Source of the DNA: Flammeovirgaceae bacterium SG7u.111
GTDB taxonomy: Bacteria; Bacteroidota; Bacteroidia; Cytophagales; Flammeovirgaceae
Direction: 5' to 3'
Assembly: GCA_034044135.1 (NCBI GenBank)
Contig: CP139021.1
Coordinates: 1,255,635-1,319,634 of the forward strand
DNA: 64,000 nt
Below, in pieces: positions 43,290 through 52,327 of the stretch; within the stretch, counting starts at the first letter, position 1; the number at the start of each line of letters is the position of its first letter. Under the pieces are notes generated by a model. That model searched no databases. It worked only from the letters and a program-made list of their open reading frames with translations, and was not told the DNA's origin. Made by a program: the position numbers and the translations under genes.

Positions 43290-44093
43290 ATGAGAAAATT
43301 AAAACTACTAGTTCTAGCCTTATCGTTCATTGCGATGGGAATAATATCAAGCTGTAGCGAAGAAGACCTAGGTCCCGCTCCTGTTACGGAGTTTGCGGCA
43401 AATGCCAAAGTCGCTGAAGTAGGAGAGTCAATTAAATTCACCAATAGTAGTAGCCTTACTTCAGGTGAAAGTCTTACTTATTCTTGGGATTTTGGCGATG
43501 GCTCTACTTCTACTGATGCAAACCCTACTAAAAGGTATCAATCAACTGGTACGTATCCAGTGATGCTTACTGCAACATCAGCGTCAGGTGCTTCTGCGGT
43601 TATGTCGGATACTATAAGAATAGGTGAAAGGTATCTGTCTTCATTATCTATTGCTGCTGTAGAGCTTGATGTATATACGGTCGTAAGTGAAGGTGACACG
43701 CTTTTTGGGTGGGATGAAGATGGTTCGGGTCCAGATATATTGTGGCAATTAGTTAATGTAAATGCTACATCACAAGAAGAGCAGGTAGTTGGGATAGAGA
43801 CACCAATCGAAAATTTTGATAATACGCAAGTCATAACCTTTACAGTTAGCTCGAATTTCATTTTAAAAAACTCAAACTATTATATAGAATTTGTTGATAG
43901 TGATGATGGCACTACTGCAGAAGCTATAATTGCAGGTTATTTTAATCCTTCGGATTTAGATGTATATAACCCAAATACTTTTGATTTTAATAATTTTTCG
44001 GGAGAGTTGGGTAAGGATCCTGAAACAGGAGAAGGAATGCTCATAATAGCAAGCAATCTTATGATATCATATCTTATCTTTGAAATTCGATAA
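43290..44093 (+). CDS. PKD-domain lipoprotein
   Basis: 267 residues from the ATG at 43290, chosen because the lipoprotein signal (MRKLKLLVLALSFIAMGIIS then Ser-Cys) begins there; the frame extends to 43167. A PKD domain spans about 30-110 (YSWDFGDGSTSTDANP, YQSTGTYPVMLTA). The remaining 150 residues are beta-rich with no family I recognise. Surface or periplasmic location is inferred. It stands as a single gene ending in a terminator shared with the convergent SMP-30-like gene. Confidence 0.75.
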   Translation: MRKLKLLVLALSFIAMGIISSCSEEDLGPAPVTEFAANAKVAEVGESIKFTNSSSLTSGESLTYSWDFGDGSTSTDANPTKRYQSTGTYPVMLTATSASGASAVMSDTIRIGERYLSSLSIAAVELDVYTVVSEGDTLFGWDEDGSGPDILWQLVNVNATSQEEQVVGIETPIENFDNTQVITFTVSSNFILKNSNYYIEFVDSDDGTTAEAIIAGYFNPSDLDVYNPNTFDFNNFSGELGKDPETGEGMLIIASNLMISYLIFEIR

Positions 44094-44111
44094 TCTTTTG
44101 TTGTGTTCAAA

Positions 44112-44151
44112 GCAAAAAGCCACTGTTCTTTCAAGAGCAGTGGCTTTTTGC
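44112..44151. terminator. Bidirectional terminator between PKD and SMP-30-like lipoprotein genes
   Basis: A 40-base hairpin, GCAAAAAGCCACTG paired with CAGTGGCTTTTTGC, extended by pairing in the interior, between convergent genes. Confidence 0.88.
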
Positions 44152-44168
44152 ATGTACTGGAAATAGTG

Positions 44169-45059
44169 TTACATCACCAATTTGTAGGCAACTACCCTGT
44201 CATCGCCAAAGGTGGGAACTAGTAAAATATTTTCCTCTTGTATAAACTCATGGTCTGCAGCATTTATGCTTTCTCCAGAGGTGTCTAGCAATAAAATAGG
44301 TTCTTCCCCAGGCTTTACTAGGTGCACATGCCCTACCCAGTCCGAAACAATGAAAGTTCCATTTTGCGTAGGCTTTAATCCATCTACTCCGGAGGGTGCA
44401 ACGCAATATTTATTTACTTGCCCTTCCTTATTTATTTTAGAAACTGCTTGGCTGCTGCCCACGTAAAGGTGTTGGCCATCGTGGTACAAACCATTGGGGC
44501 TCTTTAGGTCTAGTGTTATCCACTCTTCAAAAGTACCATTGGCAAGAGTATACACTTTCCCTGCATTCATATCGGTAACATATATTATTCCATCGTTTCC
44601 TACAGCTACATCGTTTAAAAACTCAGCTCCCTCGCCCTTGTACCTGTTTTTTACCTCTCCCGTTGCTAAGCTTACCTCCACTAGTTCGTCAATATCCGAT
44701 ACATAGAGAAAGTCTTCTTTAATAGCCATTCCTTTGGGCGCATTTAAGCCAGTGGTCCATTCCAATGTCTCTATTACCCCATCTTTTGTGAGTTTGCTAA
44801 TGAAGCCATTCCCATCTTTCTCGGTAGGGGCTCCGTTGATGTTGGTCACATAGAGGATGTCTGAAGCAGGATCGTAAAGGACAGATTCAGGGGTTTTTAA
44901 GCCTTCTGGTGTTGACCATATTTCAGTGAGGATGTACTCTTGCACATCAGGTAATATTTCAGTTTCTTCTTGTACCTCGTTTTTTTTAGGCGAGCAGGAA
45001 GGTAGTGTAAGCATAAGTATTACGAACCAACATGCAGTTTGTTTTAATTGTTTTTCCAT
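44169..45059 (-). CDS. SMP-30/gluconolactonase-like beta-propeller lipoprotein
   Basis: 296 residues. The lipoprotein signal ends TLPSC (Cys22). The mature part is a six-bladed propeller of the SMP-30/strictosidine-synthase-like group: PESVLYDPASDILYVTNINGAP, APKGMAIKEDFLYVSDI, FLNDVAVGNDGIIYVTD, SPNGLYHDGQHLYVGSS. The conserved Asn and Asp positions of the metal site are plausible (ND, NG, D). Enzymes of this fold hydrolyse lactones or act in aromatic metabolism, but lipoprotein members are mostly uncharacterised. A single-gene unit. Confidence 0.82.
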   Translation of the reverse strand: MEKQLKQTACWFVILMLTLPSCSPKKNEVQEETEILPDVQEYILTEIWSTPEGLKTPESVLYDPASDILYVTNINGAPTEKDGNGFISKLTKDGVIETLEWTTGLNAPKGMAIKEDFLYVSDIDELVEVSLATGEVKNRYKGEGAEFLNDVAVGNDGIIYVTDMNAGKVYTLANGTFEEWITLDLKSPNGLYHDGQHLYVGSSQAVSKINKEGQVNKYCVAPSGVDGLKPTQNGTFIVSDWVGHVHLVKPGEEPILLLDTSGESINAADHEFIQEENILLVPTFGDDRVVAYKLVM

Positions 45060-45285
45060 AGGAATTAGGAGGTTTTATTGTTGAAAAAATGATACTTCTT
45101 TTGAAGGTTAAATAGATAAGTTAATTTAGAACTGTCTTGTTGTTGGTAAGTTTGGTTGGGAGATAAAAAACTTCGTGTTTTCGGTTCTTTATCTTGTTTT
45201 TTGGTGAAATCGATATGTGATAATAGGCAGGTTGAAAAGAGTAATTTCAATTTAGGTATTAAAACCCAAGCATTCTATAATTTGG

Positions 45286-45765
45286 ATGAAAAAATATAAA
45301 GAAGAAATCATTAAAGTCCCGAGGTTCAGTGAGGAGAATGGGTTTTATACAACGAAAGCCCGCTCCAAGCTAATGGGGAAAATAAAAGGTAAAGAAACTA
45401 AGCCTGAGCAAAAGCTGCGCAAGGCACTCTGGAGCTTGGGAGTTCGCTACCGAAAAAATGTGAAAAAACTGCCCGGTTCACCAGATGTGGTCATTTCTAG
45501 GTACAAATTGATCGTATTTGTAGATGGAGAATTTTGGCATGGGCACAACTGGTCGGTCAGGAGGGGAAAGCTAAAATCTAACCGGGATTTTTGGATACCC
45601 AAAATAGAACGTAACATGCAGCGAGATAGGCAAAACAATGAGCAACTTCGTTACCGAGGCTGGGCTGTTATGCGATTTTGGGAATATGAAATTAAGAAAG
45701 AATTTGGGTCTGTGCTACACAAAATTTGCCAGTACATCGATGAATACGAGAAGTATCACCTATAG
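45286..45765 (+). CDS. vsr: Very-short-patch-repair DNA mismatch endonuclease (Vsr)
   Basis: 159 residues. The N-terminal helix YTTKARSKLMGKIKGKETKP is the typical opening. The catalytic Asp67 lies in GSPDVV, and the VDGEFWHGHNW segment (79-89) corresponds to the Vsr FWHGH active-site region. FWIPKIERNMQRDRQNN and GWAVMRFWEYEI complete the family pattern. Vsr nicks at T:G mismatches formed by deamination of 5-methylcytosine and normally accompanies a Dcm-type cytosine methylase. No methylase gene is present within this window, so it is an orphan here. It converges on the receiver gene 11 bases away. Confidence 0.92.
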   Translation: MKKYKEEIIKVPRFSEENGFYTTKARSKLMGKIKGKETKPEQKLRKALWSLGVRYRKNVKKLPGSPDVVISRYKLIVFVDGEFWHGHNWSVRRGKLKSNRDFWIPKIERNMQRDRQNNEQLRYRGWAVMRFWEYEIKKEFGSVLHKICQYIDEYEKYHL

Positions 45766-45776
45766 TCAACTTGCGG

Positions 45777-46151
45777 TTAGGCAGGTTTTAAGGCACTGGA
45801 CAACGTTGTGTCAATTTCTTGGATGTTAAAAGGCTTACTAAAATACTTTAAGATCAATCCCGAGTCTAGGGCTTGTTGTATGTCAGAACTGATTTCGAAC
45901 CCTGTTAAAATACAGAATTTTTTATCCTGATAAATTGCTTTTGCCTTTCTGATAAAGTTCAACCCATCCATTTTAGGCATTTTCATGTCGCTTATCACCA
46001 CCATGATGTTGGGATTGCTTTTCAGGGTATCAAGTCCATCGTAACCATTTTCTGCAGTAAGGATATCGAATTTCCCCAAGAAATTGATTTCAAAAAGCTG
46101 CAAGTTTATAGGCTCATCATCTACGTAGAGTATTTGTGCGCTGCTGCTCAT
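45777..46151 (-). CDS. Stand-alone response-regulator receiver domain
   Basis: 124 residues comprising one receiver domain: D11/D12, phospho-acceptor D55 (VISDMKMPKMDGL), Thr at about 83 (CILTGFE) and Lys in FSKPFN. No output domain. It may shuttle phosphate or act by protein contact, as CheY-like proteins do. No kinase is adjacent. Confidence 0.88.
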   Translation of the reverse strand: MSSSAQILYVDDEPINLQLFEINFLGKFDILTAENGYDGLDTLKSNPNIMVVISDMKMPKMDGLNFIRKAKAIYQDKKFCILTGFEISSDIQQALDSGLILKYFSKPFNIQEIDTTLSSALKPA

Positions 46152-46500
46152 GTTTTGGATATTTTATAGTTGCTATGAATGTTAATACCATAAATGAAAA
46201 CACCTGTTTTGAATTTATGCTAAGAGTAAGTAACTGTGTGGTTGTCATGCTGAGCAAAGTGGAGCTGGTAGTTAAGGTAGCTCTTTTTGCTGGTAGAGTA
46301 TTAGGGATGTTATAAGATTGTAAGTAAAATAGGAGGGAATTAGTTCATATTGAAACATAAAAAGTCTTAAAAATGATAGCTTGTTTTTCTCCTAATTGTA
46401 GGAGTGTGTGCAAGTGTGATTGAAAAGGAATATAAAAAAGAAAAGCTGCAAAGCCACTATTGGACATTGCAGCTTAGTTTGGAATGCCTAGCCTAGGAAC
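46152..46500. other. Intergenic region without recognised features
   Basis: 349 bases between the receiver start and the lipocalin-like gene end. A terminator-like hairpin (see 46444-46474) lies at its right end. Otherwise nothing is recognisable. Confidence 0.35.
46444..46474 (-). terminator. Probable terminator after the lipocalin-like gene
   Basis: AGCTGCAA pairs with TTGCAGCT; read on the minus strand the hairpin is followed by a T-rich tract. Placed just after the gene ending at 46501. Confidence 0.55.
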
Positions 46501-47217
46501 TTATCTTGGAAATTCGTTTATCCTCTCAAAAGTAAGTTTGAGATCCATGTTGCTGTCGGAAATTCCTGTCATGATGAGTTGGGTGTCTTCTACTTCAACT
46601 CTCCAGGTTTTAGGAGCTTTGCGTTCTTGGTGGCTAAGAAAAGTGACTTCAGGTTTGTGACCATTTATATGCCAATAACCGGTTGCTCGTTCCCCTTCGG
46701 GAGTTCTTTCTCTGTACAACCTATCCCATCGGATAAAAAGGTAACATTTATCATTTGCATCATATTCACTGGTAATGTTTTCCCCGCCTTTGGCAGCGCT
46801 GGTCAAATCCCATAAACCATGGATTTTATCGGCAGTAGACATGGGCTTTTTCTCAATGGGAATGAGGCTCACGACTACTTTCATCCCTTCTTCTTCTCTT
46901 TCCCACTTCATCTTTTTCCCATCTAAACTCACCGTGAATGCTCCAAACCCTTCTTTAATCCCATTTTTTTCTTCTGGGGAAAAAAGGTTGTTGTTTTTGT
47001 CAAATGTCCAAGTGCCTGTGGAGTTTTGGAGCCAGCCGTTTCCTGACTGGTACGTGCCATCAGCATTGATTTTTGTCCATTTGGCTACGGGTGTCATCAC
47101 TTCCTCTCCCACCATCACTTTTTCAATTTCCCAAAATCCCACAACATTTGATTGTTGGGAATAAGCACAAGAGATTAAAAAATAAAAAACAAGAAGGGTC
47201 AATAGGCTATTTTTCAT
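46501..47217 (-). CDS. Secreted two-domain lipocalin-like protein
   Basis: 238 residues. A signal peptide (about 1-20, FLISCAYSQ) could alternatively be a lipobox around Cys17. Two similar lipocalin-like halves follow: one beginning VVGFWEIEKVMVGEE (about 25-110), the other HGLWDLTSAAKGGEN (about 133-230). The gene overlaps the serine hydrolase stop region by 11 bases, so the two are co-transcribed. Function unknown; a role in binding a small ligand is only suggested by the fold. Confidence 0.7.
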   Translation of the reverse strand: MKNSLLTLLVFYFLISCAYSQQSNVVGFWEIEKVMVGEEVMTPVAKWTKINADGTYQSGNGWLQNSTGTWTFDKNNNLFSPEEKNGIKEGFGAFTVSLDGKKMKWEREEEGMKVVVSLIPIEKKPMSTADKIHGLWDLTSAAKGGENITSEYDANDKCYLFIRWDRLYRERTPEGERATGYWHINGHKPEVTFLSHQERKAPKTWRVEVEDTQLIMTGISDSNMDLKLTFERINEFPR

Positions 47218-48346
47218 ACGTTGGTTCGGTTATAATTTTTAAAATAGTACTTGATAATTTCAATTCATTGGTGCGGTCGCCCACATTGGAAAGGTGGGTG
47301 ACTATCCACTCGCCATCGTTTACCACGGTAAGCATGGCTCTGTACCCTTCCAGTGCTCCGCCATGGAGGAAATATGCGGACCTGATACCTAGGTTTCCCA
47401 TAGGTTGCTCGCTGTTTTCTGGGTGAATAGCTAAGCCGTATCCATAGTTCATCCCTATTTCGGTAAGGTGGTTGGTTTTCATCAGTGCCAGTGATTTTTC
47501 CGAAAGGAGGGTCGGTTTTGTTAAAGCTTCGCCCCATTTGTGTAAATCCCCAACCGTGCTGTAAATAGTGATTCCGAGAGAAATATCGATGAATTGATTG
47601 CGCTCATAAGCAAAAGTAGAGTCTGGCTGTTGCAACCAATTATACGCTTCGGCAAACTTTTCAACTACCTGTTCATTACTGTTGGGAGAAAGTGTGTTTT
47701 CCATTCCCAATGGCGTAGTAATCCGTTCTTTCAGCACTTGGGCAAAGGGTTTTATCTCTGTTTTTTCTACAATATCCATCAAAATATAATAGGCGAAGCT
47801 GCTGTAATTAAACTTCTCCCCAGGAGCGGAAAGCAAAGGATACTGTACTAATCGGTCGATGTATTCTTCGCGGGGCAAATTCCAGCGTTTGAAGTTGCGG
47901 TAGTTTTGTTGGTGTAGGCTGTCGGGAATCACTTCGTAATGCCCCATACCCGAAGTATGTGTGAGCAGATGATGAAGGGTTATTTTACTTGCCAAATCAT
48001 CCTTAAAATTGGGTACAAACTTCATTACAGGATCATCGAGCCGAAGCTTTCCTTCATCTACCAATTGTAGCACCAAACAAGCGATCATAGACTTGCTGAT
48101 GGAAGCTATGTGGTATTTTGTATCTATTGCGGCTGGCTCTTTCCATACCCTATTTGCTAAGCCAGTAGCTTTTGTATAAATGATGTTTCCACGATGGGAA
48201 ATTAGCACAGTTCCATCAAATTGGTTTTGATCGTGCCATTCTTCTATAAGTGAATCTAATGAAGTTTGAAACTGAATCTCGGAAGACTGCTTTTTTGCAC
48301 TACAAGCAGTTAGGAAAAATAAGAGTAAAATGATTGTTCTTGTCAT
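47207..48346 (-). CDS. Beta-lactamase-family (class C-like) serine hydrolase lipoprotein
   Basis: 379 residues. The lipoprotein signal ends FFLTAC (Cys15). The serine hydrolase fold has the SxxK nucleophile motif at S82-K85 (ASISKSM), a Tyr motif in FNYSSFAYY, and HGGALEGY (about 325-332) in the position of the KTG box. It resembles penicillin-binding-protein/esterase-type members (peptidase, esterase or peptidoglycan-active) more than true beta-lactamases. It is the first gene of a pair with the lipocalin-like gene, which overlaps it by 11 bases. Confidence 0.88.
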   Translation of the reverse strand: MTRTIILLLFFLTACSAKKQSSEIQFQTSLDSLIEEWHDQNQFDGTVLISHRGNIIYTKATGLANRVWKEPAAIDTKYHIASISKSMIACLVLQLVDEGKLRLDDPVMKFVPNFKDDLASKITLHHLLTHTSGMGHYEVIPDSLHQQNYRNFKRWNLPREEYIDRLVQYPLLSAPGEKFNYSSFAYYILMDIVEKTEIKPFAQVLKERITTPLGMENTLSPNSNEQVVEKFAEAYNWLQQPDSTFAYERNQFIDISLGITIYSTVGDLHKWGEALTKPTLLSEKSLALMKTNHLTEIGMNYGYGLAIHPENSEQPMGNLGIRSAYFLHGGALEGYRAMLTVVNDGEWIVTHLSNVGDRTNELKLSSTILKIITEPTYEK

Positions 48347-48620
48347 ATGCGTTTTTGTCCAAAGGAAAGAGGGATATGGGGCTGATACTAGTGTTTGGTG
48401 TGTAATGTGGCGAAAAACTCCAATTTGTGGTGAATTGGAAAACCTCCAAAGGAAACATTAATGGCTAGAGCAAAAACTGTGGATGGGCTTATTCTTGTCA
48501 AAAGGAAAGGGCGTTTCTGCTACGACAGAATTTAGTGTTTTTTTGTTTAGAAAGTTATGTTAAACAGGTAAATTCATCCAATGGTTTTATCATTAAAATA
48601 AGTCACAAATACTAAAATAT

Positions 48621-49748
48621 ATGAAAATGGAAAAACTGAAACTTTGGTCTGTAGAATCATCAAATAGAAGAGAGTTTGTAAAAAAACTTGGTGTGGGAGT
48701 AGGGGCTTTGGCTCTAGCCAGTCCGCTTACTTCTTGGGGAATAGTAGGCAGTGCAAAGCCTAAAAAGCTTGGGATTGCCTTGGTAGGCTTAGGCTATTAT
48801 AGTACTTCTGTACTTGCGCCAGCATTTCAGGAAACAGAACATTGCTATTTGGCAGGAATAGTCACCGGTACACCTCAAAAAGAGAAAAAGTGGCAAAAGG
48901 AGTATGGGATAAAAAAGGAAAATACGTATAACTACAAGACTTTTGAGCGAATAGCAGACAATAAGGAAATAGATATCATCTATATCGTTTTGCCGAACTC
49001 GATGCATAAAGAATATGTGATAAGGGCGGCGAAAACGGGTAAGCATATAATTTGTGAAAAGCCGATGGCGCTGAGTGCAGACGAGTGTAAAGAAATGATT
49101 GAAGCGTGTAAAAATGCAGGAGTGACACTTTCAATTGGCTATAGAATGCAACATGAAGCAAATACGCAGGAAGTGATGAGGATGGGGCAGGAGGAAGTAT
49201 TTGGTCCTGTGAGATTTGTAACTACAGGAGCCGGCTTTTATAATAGAAGCACCGATCATTGGAAACTACAAAAGGCAATGGGAGGAGGAGCCATGATGGA
49301 TATGGGTGTCTACTCGCTCCAAGGGGCAAGGTATGTGACTGGAGAGGAGCCTATTTCTGTTACCGCCCAGCATTTTGTGCAACGTCATGATATTTATACC
49401 GAAGTAGATGAGACTACTACTTTTCAATTAGAATTTCCCAGCGGGGCAATGGCAAATTGCCATACGAGTTTTGCTGTTTCTATGAATTACCTCGATGCAA
49501 GAGCGACAAACGGCTGGTTCAAATTAGACCCGTTCTCGTCTTACTCGGGCATAAAAGGGGAAAGCAAAAATGGTCCAATAGCATTTCCTAATCGAAACCA
49601 ACAAGCTAAGCAGATGGACGATGCAGCCATTTGTATAAAGGAAAGCAAGCCTGTACTTGTCCCTGGAGAAGAGGGACTAAGGGATATGGTAGTAGTAGAA
49701 GCAATTTATAAAGCAGCAGCAACAGGAGAGAAAGTCAAGATTGGTTAG
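48621..49748 (+). CDS. Gfo/Idh/MocA-family oxidoreductase with Tat-type leader
   Basis: 375 residues; an ATG two codons later is equally good. The leader contains twin arginines (SSNRREFVKKLGVGVGALAL), as in Tat-exported members. The Rossmann fold begins IALVGLGYYSTS, the cofactor-binding EKPMALSADEC motif is at about 145-155, and the C-terminal beta-sheet domain contains GGGAMMDMGVYSLQGARY. Members oxidise or reduce sugars with tightly bound NAD(P). The closest pattern is glucose-fructose oxidoreductase-like, but the substrate is unknown. It is a single gene ending in a strong palindromic terminator. Confidence 0.9.
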   Translation: MKMEKLKLWSVESSNRREFVKKLGVGVGALALASPLTSWGIVGSAKPKKLGIALVGLGYYSTSVLAPAFQETEHCYLAGIVTGTPQKEKKWQKEYGIKKENTYNYKTFERIADNKEIDIIYIVLPNSMHKEYVIRAAKTGKHIICEKPMALSADECKEMIEACKNAGVTLSIGYRMQHEANTQEVMRMGQEEVFGPVRFVTTGAGFYNRSTDHWKLQKAMGGGAMMDMGVYSLQGARYVTGEEPISVTAQHFVQRHDIYTEVDETTTFQLEFPSGAMANCHTSFAVSMNYLDARATNGWFKLDPFSSYSGIKGESKNGPIAFPNRNQQAKQMDDAAICIKESKPVLVPGEEGLRDMVVVEAIYKAAATGEKVKIG

Positions 49749-49755
49749 TCTCTAA

Positions 49756-49799
49756 AAACGAAAAGCGGCCTCCAGTTAACTGGAGGCCGCTTTTCGTTT
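49756..49799. terminator. Perfect 44-bp palindromic bidirectional terminator
   Basis: Two 22-base arms meet with no spacer (centre AGTT|AACT), GC-rich in the middle with A and T ends. It lies between convergent oxidoreductase and YfiR-like genes. Confidence 0.9.
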
Positions 49800-49814
49800 G
49801 ATTGGGGAGTGTTT

Positions 49815-50354
49815 TTATATGATAATAGCCAATTGCTTCAGTGGCATAGCTACTCGTAGGTGCGATTTTTCCATTGACTCCATATTGATTTCAAATTTCA
49901 AATACTTATTCACTTCTTTGAAATTGATTGAGCTACCTTCCTTGCCCAGCCCTTGCTGATCGGTAATCAATAAAGTGGCTTTTCCTGTTACTTGCTTTTG
50001 TATCGATTTAAAGTGTCGGCTCTCTTCTTTTGGAAGGTAAACAATAGAAGGTTCATGAATATCATTCACATCGTTTACTTGCTTAACAACCACCTTTCTG
50101 CCTCTATGAATTGATCCATTGAGAGATGTACTCAAACTTGTGTACATTTCTTCATTATTGACAATAGTAATTACGAACTCTTTGTTGATGTCCTCATTTG
50201 GCCAAAACACATACTTCATAAAATTGTACACAAATAACCTTCTTGCATCAGTACCCTTTGTAAGTTTGATTTGGGCATCAGATGTGTGGGAAATAGCAAA
50301 ACTAGAAATTAGTAGTATTAATACTACAAGAGCTTTCTTTGGTTTAGTGATCAT
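49815..50354 (-). CDS. YfiR-like (DUF4154) periplasmic protein, copy 1
   Basis: 179 residues. Signal peptide 1-27 (ending TSDA). The mature part matches the YfiR/DUF4154 pattern: an N-terminal NFMKYVFWPNED, a central IVYLPKEE, LLITDQQGLGKEGSSINF, and a closing KFEINMESMEKSHLRV. In Pseudomonas, YfiR is a periplasmic repressor of the diguanylate cyclase YfiN, but no such cyclase is nearby here. It is a paralogue of the gene at 50864-51409 in the same orientation. Confidence 0.83.
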   Translation of the reverse strand: MITKPKKALVVLILLISSFAISHTSDAQIKLTKGTDARRLFVYNFMKYVFWPNEDINKEFVITIVNNEEMYTSLSTSLNGSIHRGRKVVVKQVNDVNDIHEPSIVYLPKEESRHFKSIQKQVTGKATLLITDQQGLGKEGSSINFKEVNKYLKFEINMESMEKSHLRVAMPLKQLAIII

Positions 50355-50806
50355 GATAATTCAATTAGGGTTATACATTTTTATTAGGTGTTTAAGGTTA
50401 GTTGGGTATAAGTCAGTTTATGATCATTTTGCAATAGCTTAACGGCATTTTTTACTAACCCATAAGTATATGTGACTAAATCTTAATAGGTGTATAGCTA
50501 AGCTATTGATTCTAAATACATAAAATAACACCTAATATTAGGTTAACTTGTATATAATGTGGTGGAACTTACGCTTTGCTATTTTTCTGTATTAGATATA
50601 AGTAGGGTATTATGATGCTATTGAGCAGTATGTTGAACCTTTGTGTTTGGCTGAACAAATATTAAAAGGTATTTTTAGAAGATGCTATTGTTTTTTGACA
50701 AGGTGTTTAATTTGATTTACTTCAGCTTTGCAAAAAATCTTACCTGTGTAAGGGAAAAGGGTTGAGCAATCAAAAAGTGGTATAGTTAGATAAAAGTCAA
50801 CTCCAT
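50355..50806. other. Spacer between the two YfiR-like genes
   Basis: 452 AT-rich bases. It should hold the promoter of the downstream YfiR-like gene, since a terminator closes the upstream gene at 50807-50842. No ORF or RNA gene is evident. Confidence 0.4.
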
Positions 50807-50842
50807 AAAAAAGGCAAGTATGTTAACATACTTGCCTTTTTT
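50807..50842 (-). terminator. Perfect 36-bp palindromic terminator after YfiR-like copy 2
   Basis: AAAAAAGGCAAGTATGTT joined directly to its reverse complement. It follows the gene ending at 50864 on the minus strand and separates the two YfiR-like genes into independent units. Confidence 0.88.
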
Positions 50843-50863
50843 ATATATAGAGCTAAAAATGTA

Positions 50864-51409
50864 TTATAATAATATTGCAACTCCTTTAAGGAGGTTTGAT
50901 ACTTTTAGGTTTGCACTTTCCAATGATGCTGCATTCAATTCAAATTTTAAAACTTTTTTGTTTTGGTTGAAGTTGATGCCGCTTCCTTTTAAGCCTAGCC
51001 CTTTGGAATCAGAAACCAGAAGGGTTGAGTGGTTGCGGATTTTCTTCATTACTAAATCAAAAGAGTCACTATGCTCTTTTGGCAAATATAGAATGCTGCA
51101 TTTAGGCAACTCATTGACCGACCTGTAATTTTTGACTATTACCTTTCGCCCTCTATAATTGGTGTTATTATGTTGTTTATAAAGTATATCGTACATTTTT
51201 TTATTATCGACTACAGCAATTAAGAAGTCTTGTCCAAATTCTTCATTTGGCCAACGAATATATTTCATGAAATTATGAATGAATAATTTCCTAGCTTCAT
51301 AGTCGCCATCTGTAATCCTAGTGGTTTGTGCACTACTTGAAAATCCAATAATCATGAATAAACAGATCAGAATTGTTTTTTGTGTATTGTTGCTTTTTAG
51401 TATCATCAC
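50864..51409 (-). CDS. YfiR-like (DUF4154) periplasmic protein, copy 2
   Basis: 181 residues. Signal peptide 1-27 (ending FSSSAQ). The sequence aligns along its length with copy 1: HNFMKYIRWPNEE against YNFMKYVFWPNED, YRGRKVIVK against HRGRKVVVK, ILYLPKEH against IVYLPKEE, and KFELNAASLESANLKV at the end. Identity is moderate, so the duplication is old. As with copy 1, no YfiN-like cyclase partner is encoded nearby. An independent unit with its own terminator. Confidence 0.83.
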   Translation of the reverse strand: MMILKSNNTQKTILICLFMIIGFSSSAQTTRITDGDYEARKLFIHNFMKYIRWPNEEFGQDFLIAVVDNKKMYDILYKQHNNTNYRGRKVIVKNYRSVNELPKCSILYLPKEHSDSFDLVMKKIRNHSTLLVSDSKGLGLKGSGINFNQNKKVLKFELNAASLESANLKVSNLLKGVAILL

Positions 51410-51790
51410 CTTATTGTTTTCTAGTGGTTTGTTGTATATCTGAGCTTGTTATTTTTTTTTAACACGTATTGTTATTTGTAAAATTGCATATTGGCATATG
51501 AAAATAATTACTCTACAATAATCGCTATGATGTGATTAAATCAATAATTAGTTTAAATATATTTAGAAATGGTATGCGTTAGGAGATGTGCTTTTTAAGG
51601 CTCTATGGACTAAATGGAATAATTGTGCATATTATTTATTTGATATATATACATGCTATGTATGTAGCGAGCGACAGTAAAAATTGTTTTCTAAGTTGTA
51701 TAGACTAATTGTTGTATCTGAAAATATGCTGGTTTAACTATAATAGTACTTATGTAATATAATTGGCTTAGGATAATAGTTTGTGGTGAT
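51410..51790. other. Divergent intergenic region without recognised features
   Basis: 381 very AT-rich bases between YfiR-like copy 2 and the cyclo-ligase gene. Promoters for both must lie here; no clear boxes, ORFs or hairpins were recognised. Confidence 0.35.
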
Positions 51791-52327
51791 ATGAAGAGTA
51801 AAAAAGTTGTAAGAAAAGAGTTTCTTTTAAAAAGGAATTTGTTGCAAAATGAATTTATGTTTAAACATAAATTGTATTTATTAAATAAAATATCTGTTTA
51901 TCTCAAGGCTAAAGAGGTGAGTACTATGCATACATATTTGCCTTTAGGTAGTGAATGTGATACATGGGGTATTATTAAAGAGGCATGGCGTATTGGTATA
52001 AAGGTAGTAGTCCCCAAGACACTTCCAGATAGAAAGCTTGAGCATTATGAGCTCCTTCCGGATGCAGAGTTAGTGGAAGGTCTTCATAAAACATATTATC
52101 CTAAAACTGGAGAGCTTTATACTGGAGACTTAGACATAATTTTTATACCTGGAGCTGCCTTTGACTTAAAAAATAACCGGTTGGGTTATGGGGCTGGCTA
52201 CTACGATACTTTTTTAGCACAATATCCTTCTGCTCTGAAAGTTGGTTTAGCTTTCCCATGCCAAATATCGGAAGAAGATCTCCCTTGTGAACCTCATGAT
52301 ATTAAGCTCGATCATGTGTTTTATTAG
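51791..52327 (+). CDS. 5-formyltetrahydrofolate cyclo-ligase
   Basis: 178 residues, the usual size. The signature is FIPGAAFDLKNNRLGYGAGYYD (about 117-138), which holds the ATP/Mg and substrate loop. KEFLLKRNLL near the start and the closing DIKLDHVFY also fit. The enzyme converts 5-formyl-THF plus ATP to 5,10-methenyl-THF in the cytoplasm, clearing an inhibitor of folate enzymes. The gene stands alone and is not near other folate genes. Confidence 0.94.
   Translation: MKSKKVVRKEFLLKRNLLQNEFMFKHKLYLLNKISVYLKAKEVSTMHTYLPLGSECDTWGIIKEAWRIGIKVVVPKTLPDRKLEHYELLPDAELVEGLHKTYYPKTGELYTGDLDIIFIPGAAFDLKNNRLGYGAGYYDTFLAQYPSALKVGLAFPCQISEEDLPCEPHDIKLDHVFY

Noticed and set aside
45065-45250. 61-codon minus-strand frame upstream of the SMP-30-like gene
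   Set aside because: No signal peptide or domain, AT-rich composition, and it sits where the promoter should be.
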